Shown: in pieces, positions 51,238 to 60,341 of the stretch | Position numbering within the stretch: position 1 is the first letter of the stretch | Layout: each line of letters starts with the position of its first letter | Assembly: GCF_000993805.1 (NCBI RefSeq) | Contig: NZ_CP009961.1 | Coordinates: 334,001 to 398,000, forward strand | Reading direction: 5' to 3' | From: Thermofilum uzonense | GTDB lineage: Archaea > Thermoproteota > Thermoprotei > Thermofilales > Thermofilaceae | Length of the DNA stretch: 64,000 bases | The notes under the pieces: model-generated | Databases searched by the model: none | What the model was told of the DNA's origin: nothing | The model's input: the letters and a program-made list of their open reading frames with translations, nothing else | Position numbers and translations under genes: made by a program

Positions 51238-52173
51238 TTACTTGCTAGTGAAGCCAATTTTTCTCAGCTCAGCCTCGACCTCCGCGAGAGAGGGTATTTC
51301 GTGGGATCCAAGCCTTGTAACCTTTATACCTGCTACAACAGTAGCAAACCTAAGTGCGTCAGGCAGGGGGTATCTCTTCAAGCCCATTATTATGCCGGCT
51401 GCAAGTGCATCTCCTGCACCCGTGGTATCAACTACTTTTCCCGGTAGATATGAGGGGATTTCAAATTCTTCATCTCGCGTCGATACATAGACGCCTTTTC
51501 CCCCTCTTTTAACTACTACAATCTTTACGCCTGTATCGAGCAAGACCTGTGCAGCCTTTTTATAGTCTTCCTCACCTGTAATAGCAGTAGCCTCGATTTC
51601 ATTGGGCAGTATGAGGTCTGCGTGTGACAATACCGGTCGCAAGGCTTCAAGGCCAAGCCTTGAAATCCTCCGTCCGGGATCAAATGAGACGAAGGCTCCT
51701 TTCTCCTTAGCATATCTAGCTGCTACTGCCGAGGTGTCTACGCGCAAACTTGCTATGTGGACGTGCTTTGTTTTCTCAAATACTTTTGCATTTATCTCCT
51801 CTGGCTTGAGTTCCTCTGAGACACCTTTATGCCCATACATTAAAATCTGGCCCGACGAGTCAATAATCACGATAGTGAAGCCCGTTTTCCCGTTTGTTGC
51901 TTGAATCCTTATGTTAGATACATCCACTCCCTCCTTGACAAGATCCTCGAGTGCGTTTTTACCAAAGTCATCGAAGCCTACCTTTGCTATGACCGTCGAG
52001 TTTCCTCCAAGCCTGCGAATCCCTATAGCAACATTGGCTGCGCTGCCGCCGACTCCGTGGCTCTGGCTAAGTATAGTGCTTTCCCTATCTGGCGCAGCAA
52101 ACCTGTCAACGCTGAAGCGTAAGTCCAAGAGGACGTGACCTACAGTTATGGCGTCGTAGTACTCGTGAGACAT
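51238..52173 (-). CDS. PfkB-family sugar kinase, coupled to the aldolase gene
   Basis: A 311-residue ribokinase-fold kinase with the N-terminal GGSAANVAIGIRRLG and the C-terminal active-site motif DTTGAGDALAAGIIMGL. Family members phosphorylate ribose, fructose, nucleosides or, in some hyperthermophiles, ribose 1-phosphate. The ATG lies two bases after the stop of the aldolase gene, so kinase and aldolase should act in one pathway. The surrounding nucleoside genes suggest a ribose-derived substrate, but nothing in the sequence fixes it. Confidence 0.88.
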   Translation of the reverse strand: MSHEYYDAITVGHVLLDLRFSVDRFAAPDRESTILSQSHGVGGSAANVAIGIRRLGGNSTVIAKVGFDDFGKNALEDLVKEGVDVSNIRIQATNGKTGFTIVIIDSSGQILMYGHKGVSEELKPEEINAKVFEKTKHVHIASLRVDTSAVAARYAKEKGAFVSFDPGRRISRLGLEALRPVLSHADLILPNEIEATAITGEEDYKKAAQVLLDTGVKIVVVKRGGKGVYVSTRDEEFEIPSYLPGKVVDTTGAGDALAAGIIMGLKRYPLPDALRFATVVAGIKVTRLGSHEIPSLAEVEAELRKIGFTSK

Positions 52174-52175
52174 GG

Positions 52176-52988
52176 CTACCCAGCCTTCTTAACAGCCTCC
52201 TCAGGATCTAGGCCCTCGTGAACGACTGCTGATATGGCCTTTGCCGCCCCTTTCGGGTTTTCATGCTGGAAAATGTTTCTACCAACCACTACTCCCTGTC
52301 CGCCAGCGTCCATCACGCTCTTGACGACATGTAAGAAGTCCAAGAGAGTCTTGGCTTTAGCTCCTCCGCTCATCAGTACGGGTATGCCTGCAGCGGTCTT
52401 CACAACTTCGCGGAACGTCTCAGTGCTTCCCGTATAGTAGGTCTTTATGAGGTCGGCCCCGCTCTCTATAGCCGCACGGACACCGTAACGAACTACCTCT
52501 ACGTCGTACATATTCTTAATCGCTGGCCCCCGAGGATAGGAGAGTTGTAGGCATGGCAGACCATATTTCTCAGCTTCTCTCTTCACGGTAAACCATTGTT
52601 TGAGCATAGAGTCCTCATAGTGACTCCCCCAGTAGACGGTGGCCGCGACAGCCTCAGCTCCAAGAGCTACGACGTCTTCAACCCAACCAAAGGGGCTCTG
52701 TAGAAGTCGCGCGTCCTCGGGTCTCAGGCTTGTCTTGCTCGTGACCTTGACAATTAAGGGAACCTTGCCAGCCCATACATCACTCGTAATGTTAGCCATG
52801 CCTGGTAGCAACATTATAGCGTCAACAACGTCAACTATCTTCTCGAGGATCTTCCTGGGATTTATCGTCTCTCCCGAGAAGTCAGAAGGCCCGTGCTCTA
52901 CACCATGGTCAAACGCAAATATCAGGCTCTTACCGTCTGGCAACAGTCTCCCTAGCCTAATTTTCTTTCCAACAGCCGCATAGCTCAA
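52176..52988 (-). CDS. Archaeal class I aldolase (FbaB/DhnA type)
   Basis: A barrel protein of about 270 residues of the archaeal class I aldolase family. SLIFAFDHGVEHGPSDF begins the barrel; LSYPRGPAIKNM, ADLIKTYYTGS (the Schiff-base Lys) and VLMSGGAKAKTLLDF with GVVVGRNIFQ follow. I prefer TTG 52988 because GAGGTGA sits five bases upstream; GTG 52997 lies inside that sequence. Known members cleave fructose 1,6-bisphosphate or make aromatic precursors. Coupling to a PfkB kinase and the nucleoside genes allows a ribulose-phosphate aldolase role, which is inference. Confidence 0.88.
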   Translation of the reverse strand: MSYAAVGKKIRLGRLLPDGKSLIFAFDHGVEHGPSDFSGETINPRKILEKIVDVVDAIMLLPGMANITSDVWAGKVPLIVKVTSKTSLRPEDARLLQSPFGWVEDVVALGAEAVAATVYWGSHYEDSMLKQWFTVKREAEKYGLPCLQLSYPRGPAIKNMYDVEVVRYGVRAAIESGADLIKTYYTGSTETFREVVKTAAGIPVLMSGGAKAKTLLDFLHVVKSVMDAGGQGVVVGRNIFQHENPKGAAKAISAVVHEGLDPEEAVKKAG

Positions 52989-53067
52989 CAAATTCACCTC
53001 ATAAGTCTAGATGAGGAACACCTATTTGTAGAGTATGTAATTAAAGACAATAATACTTCATTGCTAT

Positions 53068-54393
53068 TTAGACTACGTTTTTCTGTATTCTTTCGAAAGC
53101 CCCCTCAAAATCCGTTATTATTTTATCAATAAGGGTCGGGTCTATAAACAAGCCATCTTTGACAAGAAGTTTACCGTTGACGAATACATGTTTTACACTT
53201 TTACATCCGCCTGAGAAGACGAGGTTTTCAAGAAACATCGTTGAAGGCTGAAGGTACAAAGACCTCAGGTCTACGAGCACTAGGTCGGCGTAGGCGCCAG
53301 GTTGAATACTTCCAATTTTACCTGTTATCCTTAGTGCACGGGCACCGTTGATCGTCGCTGCATCGAAGGCTTGTTGCGCGGATAATACAGTTTCCTTTAG
53401 GATGGCCCGCTGCATGAGTATAAACGTCTTGATCTCCTGGAACAAGTCCAAGGAATTATTGCTTGATGCCCCATCAGTGCCTAGGCCAAGATTCACGCCT
53501 CTCGAGATTAAATGCCAAGCAGGGGCTACCCCGTTACCTAGCTTAGCATTACTAGTGGGGCAGTGGGCTACACTTACACCATGTTTAGCTAGGGTATCAA
53601 TGTCTGTTCTCGTTAAGTTTACGCCGTGAACTATTATAAGCCATGGTCCTAGAACACCCATTTTCTCTAGAAGGAGTGTCTCGCTTAAACCGTACAACTT
53701 CCTAGCTATCTTCTCGTTAACCTGGCTCTCAGATGAGTGGGTCTGAACAAAGAGCCCATTCCTTCTAGCCTCGATCGCGGCGATTCTGAGAAGCTCAGGG
53801 CTGCTGCTTGGAATGCCGACAGGGCCTAAACCTAATTTGACAAGCGGGTCTTCCTTGAATTCTACGGCGTCTCTAACGACTTTCTTAACAATTTCATCTG
53901 GATCGTTTATCCTCTCAAACCCGCTTGGACCGGTCTCCTGAGTGTCTACTAGAGCTGCAGCCTCGAAGAGCCTTACACCTACTTCACGAGCAGCGGAAAT
54001 CACGGGCCGATAGCTAAGCTCCATATCTACGAAAGTCGTTGTCCCGCAAAAAAGCCCCTCTAAGAATGAAAGCTTTGAAGCGACTCCTATTGCCTCCTCG
54101 TCGATAGACTCATAGATTTTATCGATGCGGTAAAGCCAGGCCATCAATGGGATATCTTCTAGCAAGCCCCTAGTTGCCGTCTGAGTGGAGTGCGTGTGGA
54201 GGTTGATAAGGCCTGGGATGACGGCGAGTCCTCTCGCATCAACCTCTGTGTTCGCGCCTAGGCCCTCCAGATCCTTGTAGTCTCCTATGGCCTTTATAAT
54301 GTCATTCTCGATGAAGATGGATGCTCCTCGAAGAATCTCTCTTCTAGAGTTTTGTGTTACTACAAGGTCGGCGTCTTTAATGAGAATCTTCAC
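53068..54393 (-). CDS. Amidohydrolase, MTA/SAH deaminase-like
   Basis: A 441-residue amidohydrolase-superfamily deaminase. Metal-binding HTHSTQT after PGLINL, THSSES, IIVHGVNLT, and SVAHCPTSNAKLGNG with GLGTDGASSNN match 5'-methylthioadenosine/S-adenosylhomocysteine deaminases and relatives. It would convert an adenosine derivative to the inosine form. Its GTG start shares one base with the stop of the nucleoside phosphorylase gene, so deamination and phosphorolysis are linked, a sensible pair for MTA or adenosine recycling. Confidence 0.88.
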   Translation of the reverse strand: MKILIKDADLVVTQNSRREILRGASIFIENDIIKAIGDYKDLEGLGANTEVDARGLAVIPGLINLHTHSTQTATRGLLEDIPLMAWLYRIDKIYESIDEEAIGVASKLSFLEGLFCGTTTFVDMELSYRPVISAAREVGVRLFEAAALVDTQETGPSGFERINDPDEIVKKVVRDAVEFKEDPLVKLGLGPVGIPSSSPELLRIAAIEARRNGLFVQTHSSESQVNEKIARKLYGLSETLLLEKMGVLGPWLIIVHGVNLTRTDIDTLAKHGVSVAHCPTSNAKLGNGVAPAWHLISRGVNLGLGTDGASSNNSLDLFQEIKTFILMQRAILKETVLSAQQAFDAATINGARALRITGKIGSIQPGAYADLVLVDLRSLYLQPSTMFLENLVFSGGCKSVKHVFVNGKLLVKDGLFIDPTLIDKIITDFEGAFERIQKNVV

Positions 54394-55151
54394 TATCGGA
54401 GCCCCTCTTCAAGAAGTTCTATAGCCCCCAAGACTAAACGCGTCATTCTCTCTACTCCTGATAGGTAATCCGTGTCGGTGAACTGCTCAGGCGTCTCGAC
54501 GAGGTTGTTTCCCATACAGAGCAAAACAGCGCCCGCCTTCTTCCTGCGGATCCTGCTCACCACGTAAATGCCGCTAACCTCGTTCTCCACACAAAGAACA
54601 CCCCCCTCAAGCCAAGGCTCATATACTCTACGAGCTTGGGGAGGCATCTCGCCAACCCAGGTTCCACGGTAGTAAGCATCATGAGTCCACACAATCCCCG
54701 TCTTAACCGGTATCCCGAGTTTTCTCGAAGACCTGAGGAGAGCCTCCACAACATCGTGATCAGCGACCGCTGGATACTCTGTGGGCAGATACTCCTTAGA
54801 GGCGCCTTCGCCCCGAACCGCCGCCTGTGCTACTATGATGTCTCCCGCGTGGACTGAGGGCTCGACACCGCCGCATGTACCTAGTCTTATGAATACCTCT
54901 GCCCCAACATTGGCAAGCTCTTCCACAGCGATAGTAGCAGCCGGGCTACCGATACCTGTGCTCGTAACAGATACCCTTATCCCTTTCCAATACCCCGTAT
55001 AGGTTACATACTCTCTGTTCTGTGCAATTTTCACAGCGTTTTCTAGATGACGAGCAATAAGAGGAACCCTACCAGGGTCACCGGGAAGTATCACGTATTT
55101 TCCAACGTCTCCCTTGCGGCATCTAATATGGTATTGTGCGTCTCCTGGCAT
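54393..55151 (-). CDS. Nucleoside phosphorylase (PNP/UDP family)
   Basis: A 252-residue enzyme of the PNP/UDP family: VILPGDPGRVPLIARHLE, GYWKGIRVSVTSTGIGSPAA, IRLGTCGGVEPSVHAGD and CVENEVSGIYVVSRI are the phosphate- and nucleoside-site blocks. It releases a base and ribose 1-phosphate. Whether it prefers purines, MTA or uridine cannot be told. It starts at ATG and is translationally coupled to the deaminase gene downstream. Confidence 0.9.
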   Translation of the reverse strand: MPGDAQYHIRCRKGDVGKYVILPGDPGRVPLIARHLENAVKIAQNREYVTYTGYWKGIRVSVTSTGIGSPAATIAVEELANVGAEVFIRLGTCGGVEPSVHAGDIIVAQAAVRGEGASKEYLPTEYPAVADHDVVEALLRSSRKLGIPVKTGIVWTHDAYYRGTWVGEMPPQARRVYEPWLEGGVLCVENEVSGIYVVSRIRRKKAGAVLLCMGNNLVETPEQFTDTDYLSGVERMTRLVLGAIELLEEGLR

Positions 55152-55201
55152 CGATTATTATGTGATATTCGTCTCTAATAAACTCAATTTATCCCAGGAG
55201 T

Positions 55202-56179
55202 TTATGTTGACAGGGCCTGTATTATGTAGTCTCTAGCCTCGCGAGCCTTAACGGATGATGCAACCTGTATTTTCGGGTATTTAATATAGGGGAAGGCCTC
55301 CTCCTCAGAGCCACTCGACTCTAACCATCCTCTCTTATCCGCTATTGTCTGACCCCTAGTTGCCCCCTCTCCCAGAGAGACCGTTACAGGGTACGTCGAG
55401 AACTCAAAGAGCTCCGGTTTAATAAGAGCAGTGAAGGCAAGAGGGTCGTGTAGCCCAAAAACCCCTCCGAACACTCTTAAACCCCTCTCGGTTATCAAGG
55501 CGGAAAGCCTAGCAAACTGGGACTTCGACTCCTTGAGCTGCCTCCATTGTTCCCAGGTGAGAAGCGTTTCCGGGTGCATGGTGACGTCTAGGCCAACGGC
55601 TCTGAGCTTATCACCGAAGGCTTCGAAGACCATTAGGGCCGCCTCGGGGTCATTGTATATGTTAAATTCCGAGACAGGCGTAGCGTTTCCGCTTGAGTAG
55701 CTCGTCAAAGCGAACCATCCCCCCATAACCACAATCTCCTTAACACGGCTCGTGACGTCGGGGGCTAGAGCTGTTAAAAGGGCGATGTTTGTTAATGGGC
55801 CCAGTGTCAAGATTGATATCTCTCGCTTAGATGCCGACTCCAATACTTCGAGAAGAAACCTAACCCCACCCTTCAAGGGCTCACGAGAGGCTTCTGGTAA
55901 TCCGGCGTCTCCCAAGCCGTCCTTTCCGTGAACCCACTCGGCTGTGACAAGCCTCCTGACAAGGGGCTTGGATGAACCTTGCCTAACCTTATTATAAAGG
56001 TCAGAGGGGGCTTTAACTGCATCAAGCAACCGGATAATATTCCTAGCCCCCCTCTCTGCTGGAACGTTGCCGGCCACAGAGCATAAAGCAAGTATCTCAA
56101 CATTGGGGTTGTTAAGAGCCATTAAGAGGGTAAGGGCATCATCAACTCCCGGATCAGTGTCTATTATTAAATGCTTCAC
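55202..56179 (-). CDS. Inosine/uridine-preferring nucleoside hydrolase
   Basis: A 325-residue hydrolase with the defining N-terminal IDTDPGVDDALTLLMAL, the calcium-binding Asp cluster, plus GPLTNIALLTAL and GLHDPLAFTALI. It hydrolyses ribonucleosides to base and ribose, which the divergent ribokinase could then phosphorylate. The start is GTG. It lies 50 bases ahead of the nucleoside phosphorylase gene on the same strand. Confidence 0.93.
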   Translation of the reverse strand: MKHLIIDTDPGVDDALTLLMALNNPNVEILALCSVAGNVPAERGARNIIRLLDAVKAPSDLYNKVRQGSSKPLVRRLVTAEWVHGKDGLGDAGLPEASREPLKGGVRFLLEVLESASKREISILTLGPLTNIALLTALAPDVTSRVKEIVVMGGWFALTSYSSGNATPVSEFNIYNDPEAALMVFEAFGDKLRAVGLDVTMHPETLLTWEQWRQLKESKSQFARLSALITERGLRVFGGVFGLHDPLAFTALIKPELFEFSTYPVTVSLGEGATRGQTIADKRGWLESSGSEEEAFPYIKYPKIQVASSVKAREARDYIIQALST

Positions 56180-56288
56180 GCACCTTAACGGGCTAAGGCT
56201 GAATTTTAACTTTATTCCATGCCTAACTATTGATTAGTAATAGCTTTCAAGGGTAGGCTTTTAATTACGTACTAGTCATTGATATCTT
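56180..56288. promoter_or_regulatory. Divergent promoter region, nucleoside hydrolase and ribokinase
   Basis: A 109-base A/T-rich gap with outward-facing genes. A TATA-like GCTTTTAATTACG at 56258-56270 is about 25 bases ahead of the ribokinase ATG. No clear operator palindrome is visible. Confidence 0.4.
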
Positions 56289-57230
56289 ATGCATGCAAGC
56301 GTCGTTGGGAGCACACACGTCGACTTCTACATAAGAGTTCCAAAGCTTCCAAGGCCAGGCGAGACAGTTAAGGGTAAGGGCTTCGTGATAAAGCCGGGAG
56401 GCAAGGGGGCGAACCAGGCGGTTGGTCTGGGCAGGCTCGGAATAGAGGTATACATGATAGGTAGGATAGGTAAGGATTACAAGGATTTTCTCATCTCTAA
56501 TTTCACCAGAAATAATGTCAGAACAGACTACGTCTTCATTGACGAGGAGGTGAATACTGGTATCGCCTTCATACTTTTAAGCGATGATGGAGAAAACATG
56601 ATAGCCTTTGAACCCGGTACGGATAACAGGCTTTCCCAGGCTGATCTTGAAAAGTCAGAGGAAATTATTAGGGGCAGCAGGGTGCTACTAACACAGCTAG
56701 AAATCCCCCTTGAGACAGTGAGTACAGCATTAGATATAGCTAAGAGACACGGCGTCACGACAGTTCTCAATCCAGCACCGGTTCAACCCCTCCCGTTCAA
56801 AGTTCTCGAGCATGCAGATGTACTTACTCCCAACGCTGTTGAAGCGAGCATGCTAACTGGAATCGAAGTATCTGGCGTTGATTCTGCCTTGGAGGCTGGT
56901 AGAAAACTCCTCGAGAAGGGTGTAGGAGCAGCAGTTATAACTCTGGGGGCAAGGGGGTCAGTCGTCGTTAGAAGGACTGATGCTTATTTCATACCAGCTG
57001 TAAGGGTGGAACCCGTAGACACGACAGGCGCTGGTGATGCGTTTAACGCGGGTTTGGCTTATGGTTTAATGCATGGAAAGGATTTAGTGGAGTCGGTACG
57101 GCTTGCAAGTATAGTTGCGGGATTAAAGGTTACAAAGATGGGTGCACAGGATGGCCTCCCATGGCTAGAAGAATTAGAAAAAGAGAAGCCTTGGCTATAT
57201 GATCAGACGAAGCCTGTCAGGATCAGTTGA
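56289..57230 (+). CDS. rbsK: Ribokinase
   Basis: A 313-residue PfkB-family enzyme. Close to bacterial ribokinases: GSTHVDFYIRVPKLPRPGET, GGKGANQAVGLGRLG, TVLNPAPVQPLP, NAVEASMLTG and the active-site DTTGAGDAFNAGLAYGL. It would make ribose 5-phosphate from the ribose freed by the divergent nucleoside hydrolase. It starts at ATG and stands apart from the NAD(P)HX repair gene by about 110 bases. Confidence 0.88.
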   Translation: MHASVVGSTHVDFYIRVPKLPRPGETVKGKGFVIKPGGKGANQAVGLGRLGIEVYMIGRIGKDYKDFLISNFTRNNVRTDYVFIDEEVNTGIAFILLSDDGENMIAFEPGTDNRLSQADLEKSEEIIRGSRVLLTQLEIPLETVSTALDIAKRHGVTTVLNPAPVQPLPFKVLEHADVLTPNAVEASMLTGIEVSGVDSALEAGRKLLEKGVGAAVITLGARGSVVVRRTDAYFIPAVRVEPVDTTGAGDAFNAGLAYGLMHGKDLVESVRLASIVAGLKVTKMGAQDGLPWLEELEKEKPWLYDQTKPVRIS

Positions 57231-57339
57231 AAAACTCCTTGGTTTAGGTTTCACTTTCACTGTTATCAAACCCCCCTTGGATAGCGTGCTTCAAGTGTAG
57301 TAATTTTAAGCATCGTTAAGTGTTAATGCTTGATGCCCC

Positions 57340-58911
57340 GTGAAGGTGGCTCGAGTTGAAGACATAAAGAGGATGGACGAGCTGGCTAGTACAAAGTACG
57401 GAATTTCACAGGAAATACTAATGGAAAACGCGGGCGCCAGCGTTGCACGACTTATAGAGAGTTTTGCAGATGCGAGTGGGTTAAGAGTTGTTGTTGTGGC
57501 GGGGGTCGGGAATAATGGAGGCGACGGATTAGTTGCAGCTAGGCATCTTGCCTCTCAAGGAGCGGATGTAAACGTATACATCATTGGAGATTTAGAGAAG
57601 ATTACTACTCTGGCACGGATAAACCTTGATAGGATCATGAGAATGGGGCTGCCCGTAGAGCATGTCGCGGAAGACATAAGCGGCTTATCAGAGGAATTAC
57701 ACCAGGCAGACGTAGTGATAGACGCATTGTTCGGCATTGGTCTCAATAGACCCGTTTCAGGGTTATATGCTCGAGTCATAGACGCCGTCAATGGTTCCGG
57801 GTCGCTCGTAGTGAGCGTAGACATACCTTCAGGCGTGAATGGTGATACAGGTCAGGTGATGGGAGTAGCTGTAAAAGCAGACTATACGGTTACTTTTGGA
57901 CTCCCAAAGCCCGGTCTTTTAATATATCCGGGAGCTGAACACGCAGGTGAGATATACGTTGCAAGGATATCTTATCCAATCGAGCTTCTAGAGGATGAAA
58001 ATCTGGTTATAGAGACGAATGACCCTGTTCAGCTTCCTGAGAGAAAACCAGACACGCATAAGGGTGATTACGGGAAGGCCCTCTTTATAGCCGGTTCGAG
58101 GAGATACATGGGGGCACCCCTCTTTTCAGCATACTCGTTCCTCCTGGCTGGAGGCGGCTACTCTAGGCTTGCAACAGCATCAAATATAGTGCCATACCTA
58201 GGTTCAAAGGCGAGCGAGGTTGTCTACGAGCCATTACTTGAGACCCCATCCGGGAGCATATCATATGCTAACAAGGACAGGCTGCTTGAACTGGCCGAAT
58301 GGGCAGATATTGTAGCAATGGGTCCTGGACTAACCACGGAGGAGGAAACTCTTAGACTGGTCAGGGATCTGGTTCCTCTTATCAAGAAGCCCTTAATCCT
58401 CGATGGTGACGGTTTAACGGCGGTTGCCGGCGCCCTGGAACTCATCAAAAAGAGAGAGGCTCCTACAATACTTACACCACACCTGGGTGAAGTGTCTCGG
58501 CTTACAGGAATCTCGGTTGAAAGGATAAGAGAGGATAGAATTGGTTTCTTGAGGACGCTATGCAGAGAGCTCAACTCATACATAGTTTTAAAAGGTGCAC
58601 ATACCCTTGTAGGGACGCCAAGCGGTAAGATCTACGTTAATTTGACTGGAAACCCGGGGATGGCTAAAGCGGGGTCAGGGGACGTTCTTGTAGGAGTCAT
58701 AGCAGCGATGCTAGGCTTGGGACTGGACGTGGGGGAAGCGACACGTATGGCAGTCCTCGTTCATGGTTATGCTGGAGACTACGTAGCATCTCTTGAGGGC
58801 ATCGATGGGGTAACAGCTTCGAGGATGATGAGAGTACTTCCAAGAGTATTGAGAGAGCTCCGTGAAAACCCGGAAGACTTTTACAGAACTTATTCTTTAC
58901 AGACTCTATGA
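57340..58911 (+). CDS. nnr: Bifunctional NAD(P)H-hydrate epimerase/dehydratase
   Basis: A 523-residue repair enzyme. The N-terminal half (to about 215) is the YjeF_N epimerase: SQEILMENAGASVARLIE, VVAGVGNNGGDGLVAARHL and DIPSGVNGDTGQV. The C-terminal half is a ribokinase-fold ADP-dependent dehydratase: HKGDYGKALFIAGSRRYMG, AMGPGLTTEEET, ILTPHLGEVSRLTG and GNPGMAKAGSGDVLVGVIAA. Together they restore NAD(P)H damaged by hydration, a reaction accelerated by heat. It starts at GTG. Housekeeping function. Confidence 0.93.
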   Translation: MKVARVEDIKRMDELASTKYGISQEILMENAGASVARLIESFADASGLRVVVVAGVGNNGGDGLVAARHLASQGADVNVYIIGDLEKITTLARINLDRIMRMGLPVEHVAEDISGLSEELHQADVVIDALFGIGLNRPVSGLYARVIDAVNGSGSLVVSVDIPSGVNGDTGQVMGVAVKADYTVTFGLPKPGLLIYPGAEHAGEIYVARISYPIELLEDENLVIETNDPVQLPERKPDTHKGDYGKALFIAGSRRYMGAPLFSAYSFLLAGGGYSRLATASNIVPYLGSKASEVVYEPLLETPSGSISYANKDRLLELAEWADIVAMGPGLTTEEETLRLVRDLVPLIKKPLILDGDGLTAVAGALELIKKREAPTILTPHLGEVSRLTGISVERIREDRIGFLRTLCRELNSYIVLKGAHTLVGTPSGKIYVNLTGNPGMAKAGSGDVLVGVIAAMLGLGLDVGEATRMAVLVHGYAGDYVASLEGIDGVTASRMMRVLPRVLRELRENPEDFYRTYSLQTL

Positions 58912-58953
58912 AAAATTAAAAATTTTTAAATTAGCTAGGATACCCTGAACTCA

Positions 58954-60258
58954 ATGGAAGAGAGAAGTGTAACCAGCCTGGCTCTCCCGATAACGATTAG
59001 TACCATCTCAGACTCCTTACTTAGTCTGGTCGCATTAATCACTGTTTCAAAGCTCTCAACGACAGCCGTAGCCGCTACCGGTCTCGCAGCATACCTTTTC
59101 TTCGTAATAAACGCGCTAGCCTCGGTGTTTACCGGAGGCTTAATGGTGGTTTTAGCACAGGCCATAGGGGCTAGGAAAGAAGATATAGCTGGCTCTGCCA
59201 CGGGAGAGACGCTTTGCTTAGCATTCGTCCTGTCAGTTCTCATCGTCCTTTCCACACCTTATTGGCTCTCCAGCTACTTCCTTGCGGTCTCCTCTGGTAA
59301 CGCTGAAGTCACTGAGTTAGCTCTCGAGTATACTTTCCTGAGGCTTCTATCACTACCTGCACTCTTTGTAAACATAGTTTTAGCCTCGTTGTACAGGAGT
59401 GTTGACAAGCCGTGGCCCAGCGTATATGCCTCCCTCATAAACCTCGGGCTAGGGCTTCTTTTGATACCGCTATTCACCCTCGGAGGATTTAATGTCAAGG
59501 CTATGGGACTAAAAGGTGCAGGATTCGCTACCACAATATCAAGCTACTTCAGCCTGGTAGCCTATGCTATATGGAAGCCTCCCATAAGGATTCAATTAAC
59601 CGTGCCAGGCAGACTTAGCCTCAAAGTCTTGATGCTTGGAACTCCAATGGCTCTCGAAAGATTCGTGGCAAGTATAGCTCACAATATATACGTAAACGCC
59701 GTGGCTAAAGGTGGAACCATAGCTCTCGCCGCCCACAATATAGGAGTGAATGTGGAAAGCTTGATCATACAGCCGAGTTTCGCCATCAGCCTGGCAACAC
59801 TCGTGAGAACCGGACAGGAAACAGGGGCTAGGAACCTGGAGAGCGTTAGCGCCCGGCTACGCGAGGGAGTAGTGGTGGGGGCTATTACGATGGGGTTGGC
59901 CGCACTGGCTCTGGTAGCCTTGTCCCCGTTCGCCGGCTATATGTTCACGAGTGACCCCGAAATTATTCGGTTAACCCAGGCGTATCTAGTCCTAGCAGCT
60001 CTCAGCGAGATTGGATTTGGCATCAGCAACGCCTTCTATGGGGCTATGAGAGGCATGGGGAGCGTCTGGCTACCACTTTTCATAAACATGATAACTGTAG
60101 TATTCTTTAGGGCGATCCCAGCCCAGGTGTTGGCGGAGAAATACGGCGCTATAGGCGCCTGGGCAACCCAGAACACCGACATGTATGGGAGAGCCCTTCT
60201 CGCATCACTCGCCTGGCGTATTCTCGGGGCTAGGAGGCTAGCTAAGAGAGTCTTTTAA
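58954..60258 (+). CDS. MATE-family multidrug/toxin exporter
   Basis: A 434-residue membrane protein with about twelve helices in two homologous halves, beginning SLALPITISTISDSLLSLVA. The sequence LGTPMALERFVASIAHNIYV and the later AYLVLAALSEIGFGISNAFY and GAMRGMGSVWLPL are typical of MATE carriers, which exchange organic cations or drugs for H+ or Na+. It begins at ATG soon after the nnr gene, but no overlap or shared promoter is evident. Confidence 0.92.
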   Translation: MEERSVTSLALPITISTISDSLLSLVALITVSKLSTTAVAATGLAAYLFFVINALASVFTGGLMVVLAQAIGARKEDIAGSATGETLCLAFVLSVLIVLSTPYWLSSYFLAVSSGNAEVTELALEYTFLRLLSLPALFVNIVLASLYRSVDKPWPSVYASLINLGLGLLLIPLFTLGGFNVKAMGLKGAGFATTISSYFSLVAYAIWKPPIRIQLTVPGRLSLKVLMLGTPMALERFVASIAHNIYVNAVAKGGTIALAAHNIGVNVESLIIQPSFAISLATLVRTGQETGARNLESVSARLREGVVVGAITMGLAALALVALSPFAGYMFTSDPEIIRLTQAYLVLAALSEIGFGISNAFYGAMRGMGSVWLPLFINMITVVFFRAIPAQVLAEKYGAIGAWATQNTDMYGRALLASLAWRILGARRLAKRVF

Positions 60259-60341
60259 ACCAAAAATACTCCTACCCCGAGACGTCATTATTTCGTTGCT
60301 ATAACGCTGTGTTCTACCATTTTTCTAGAACTGCTTGCTCA

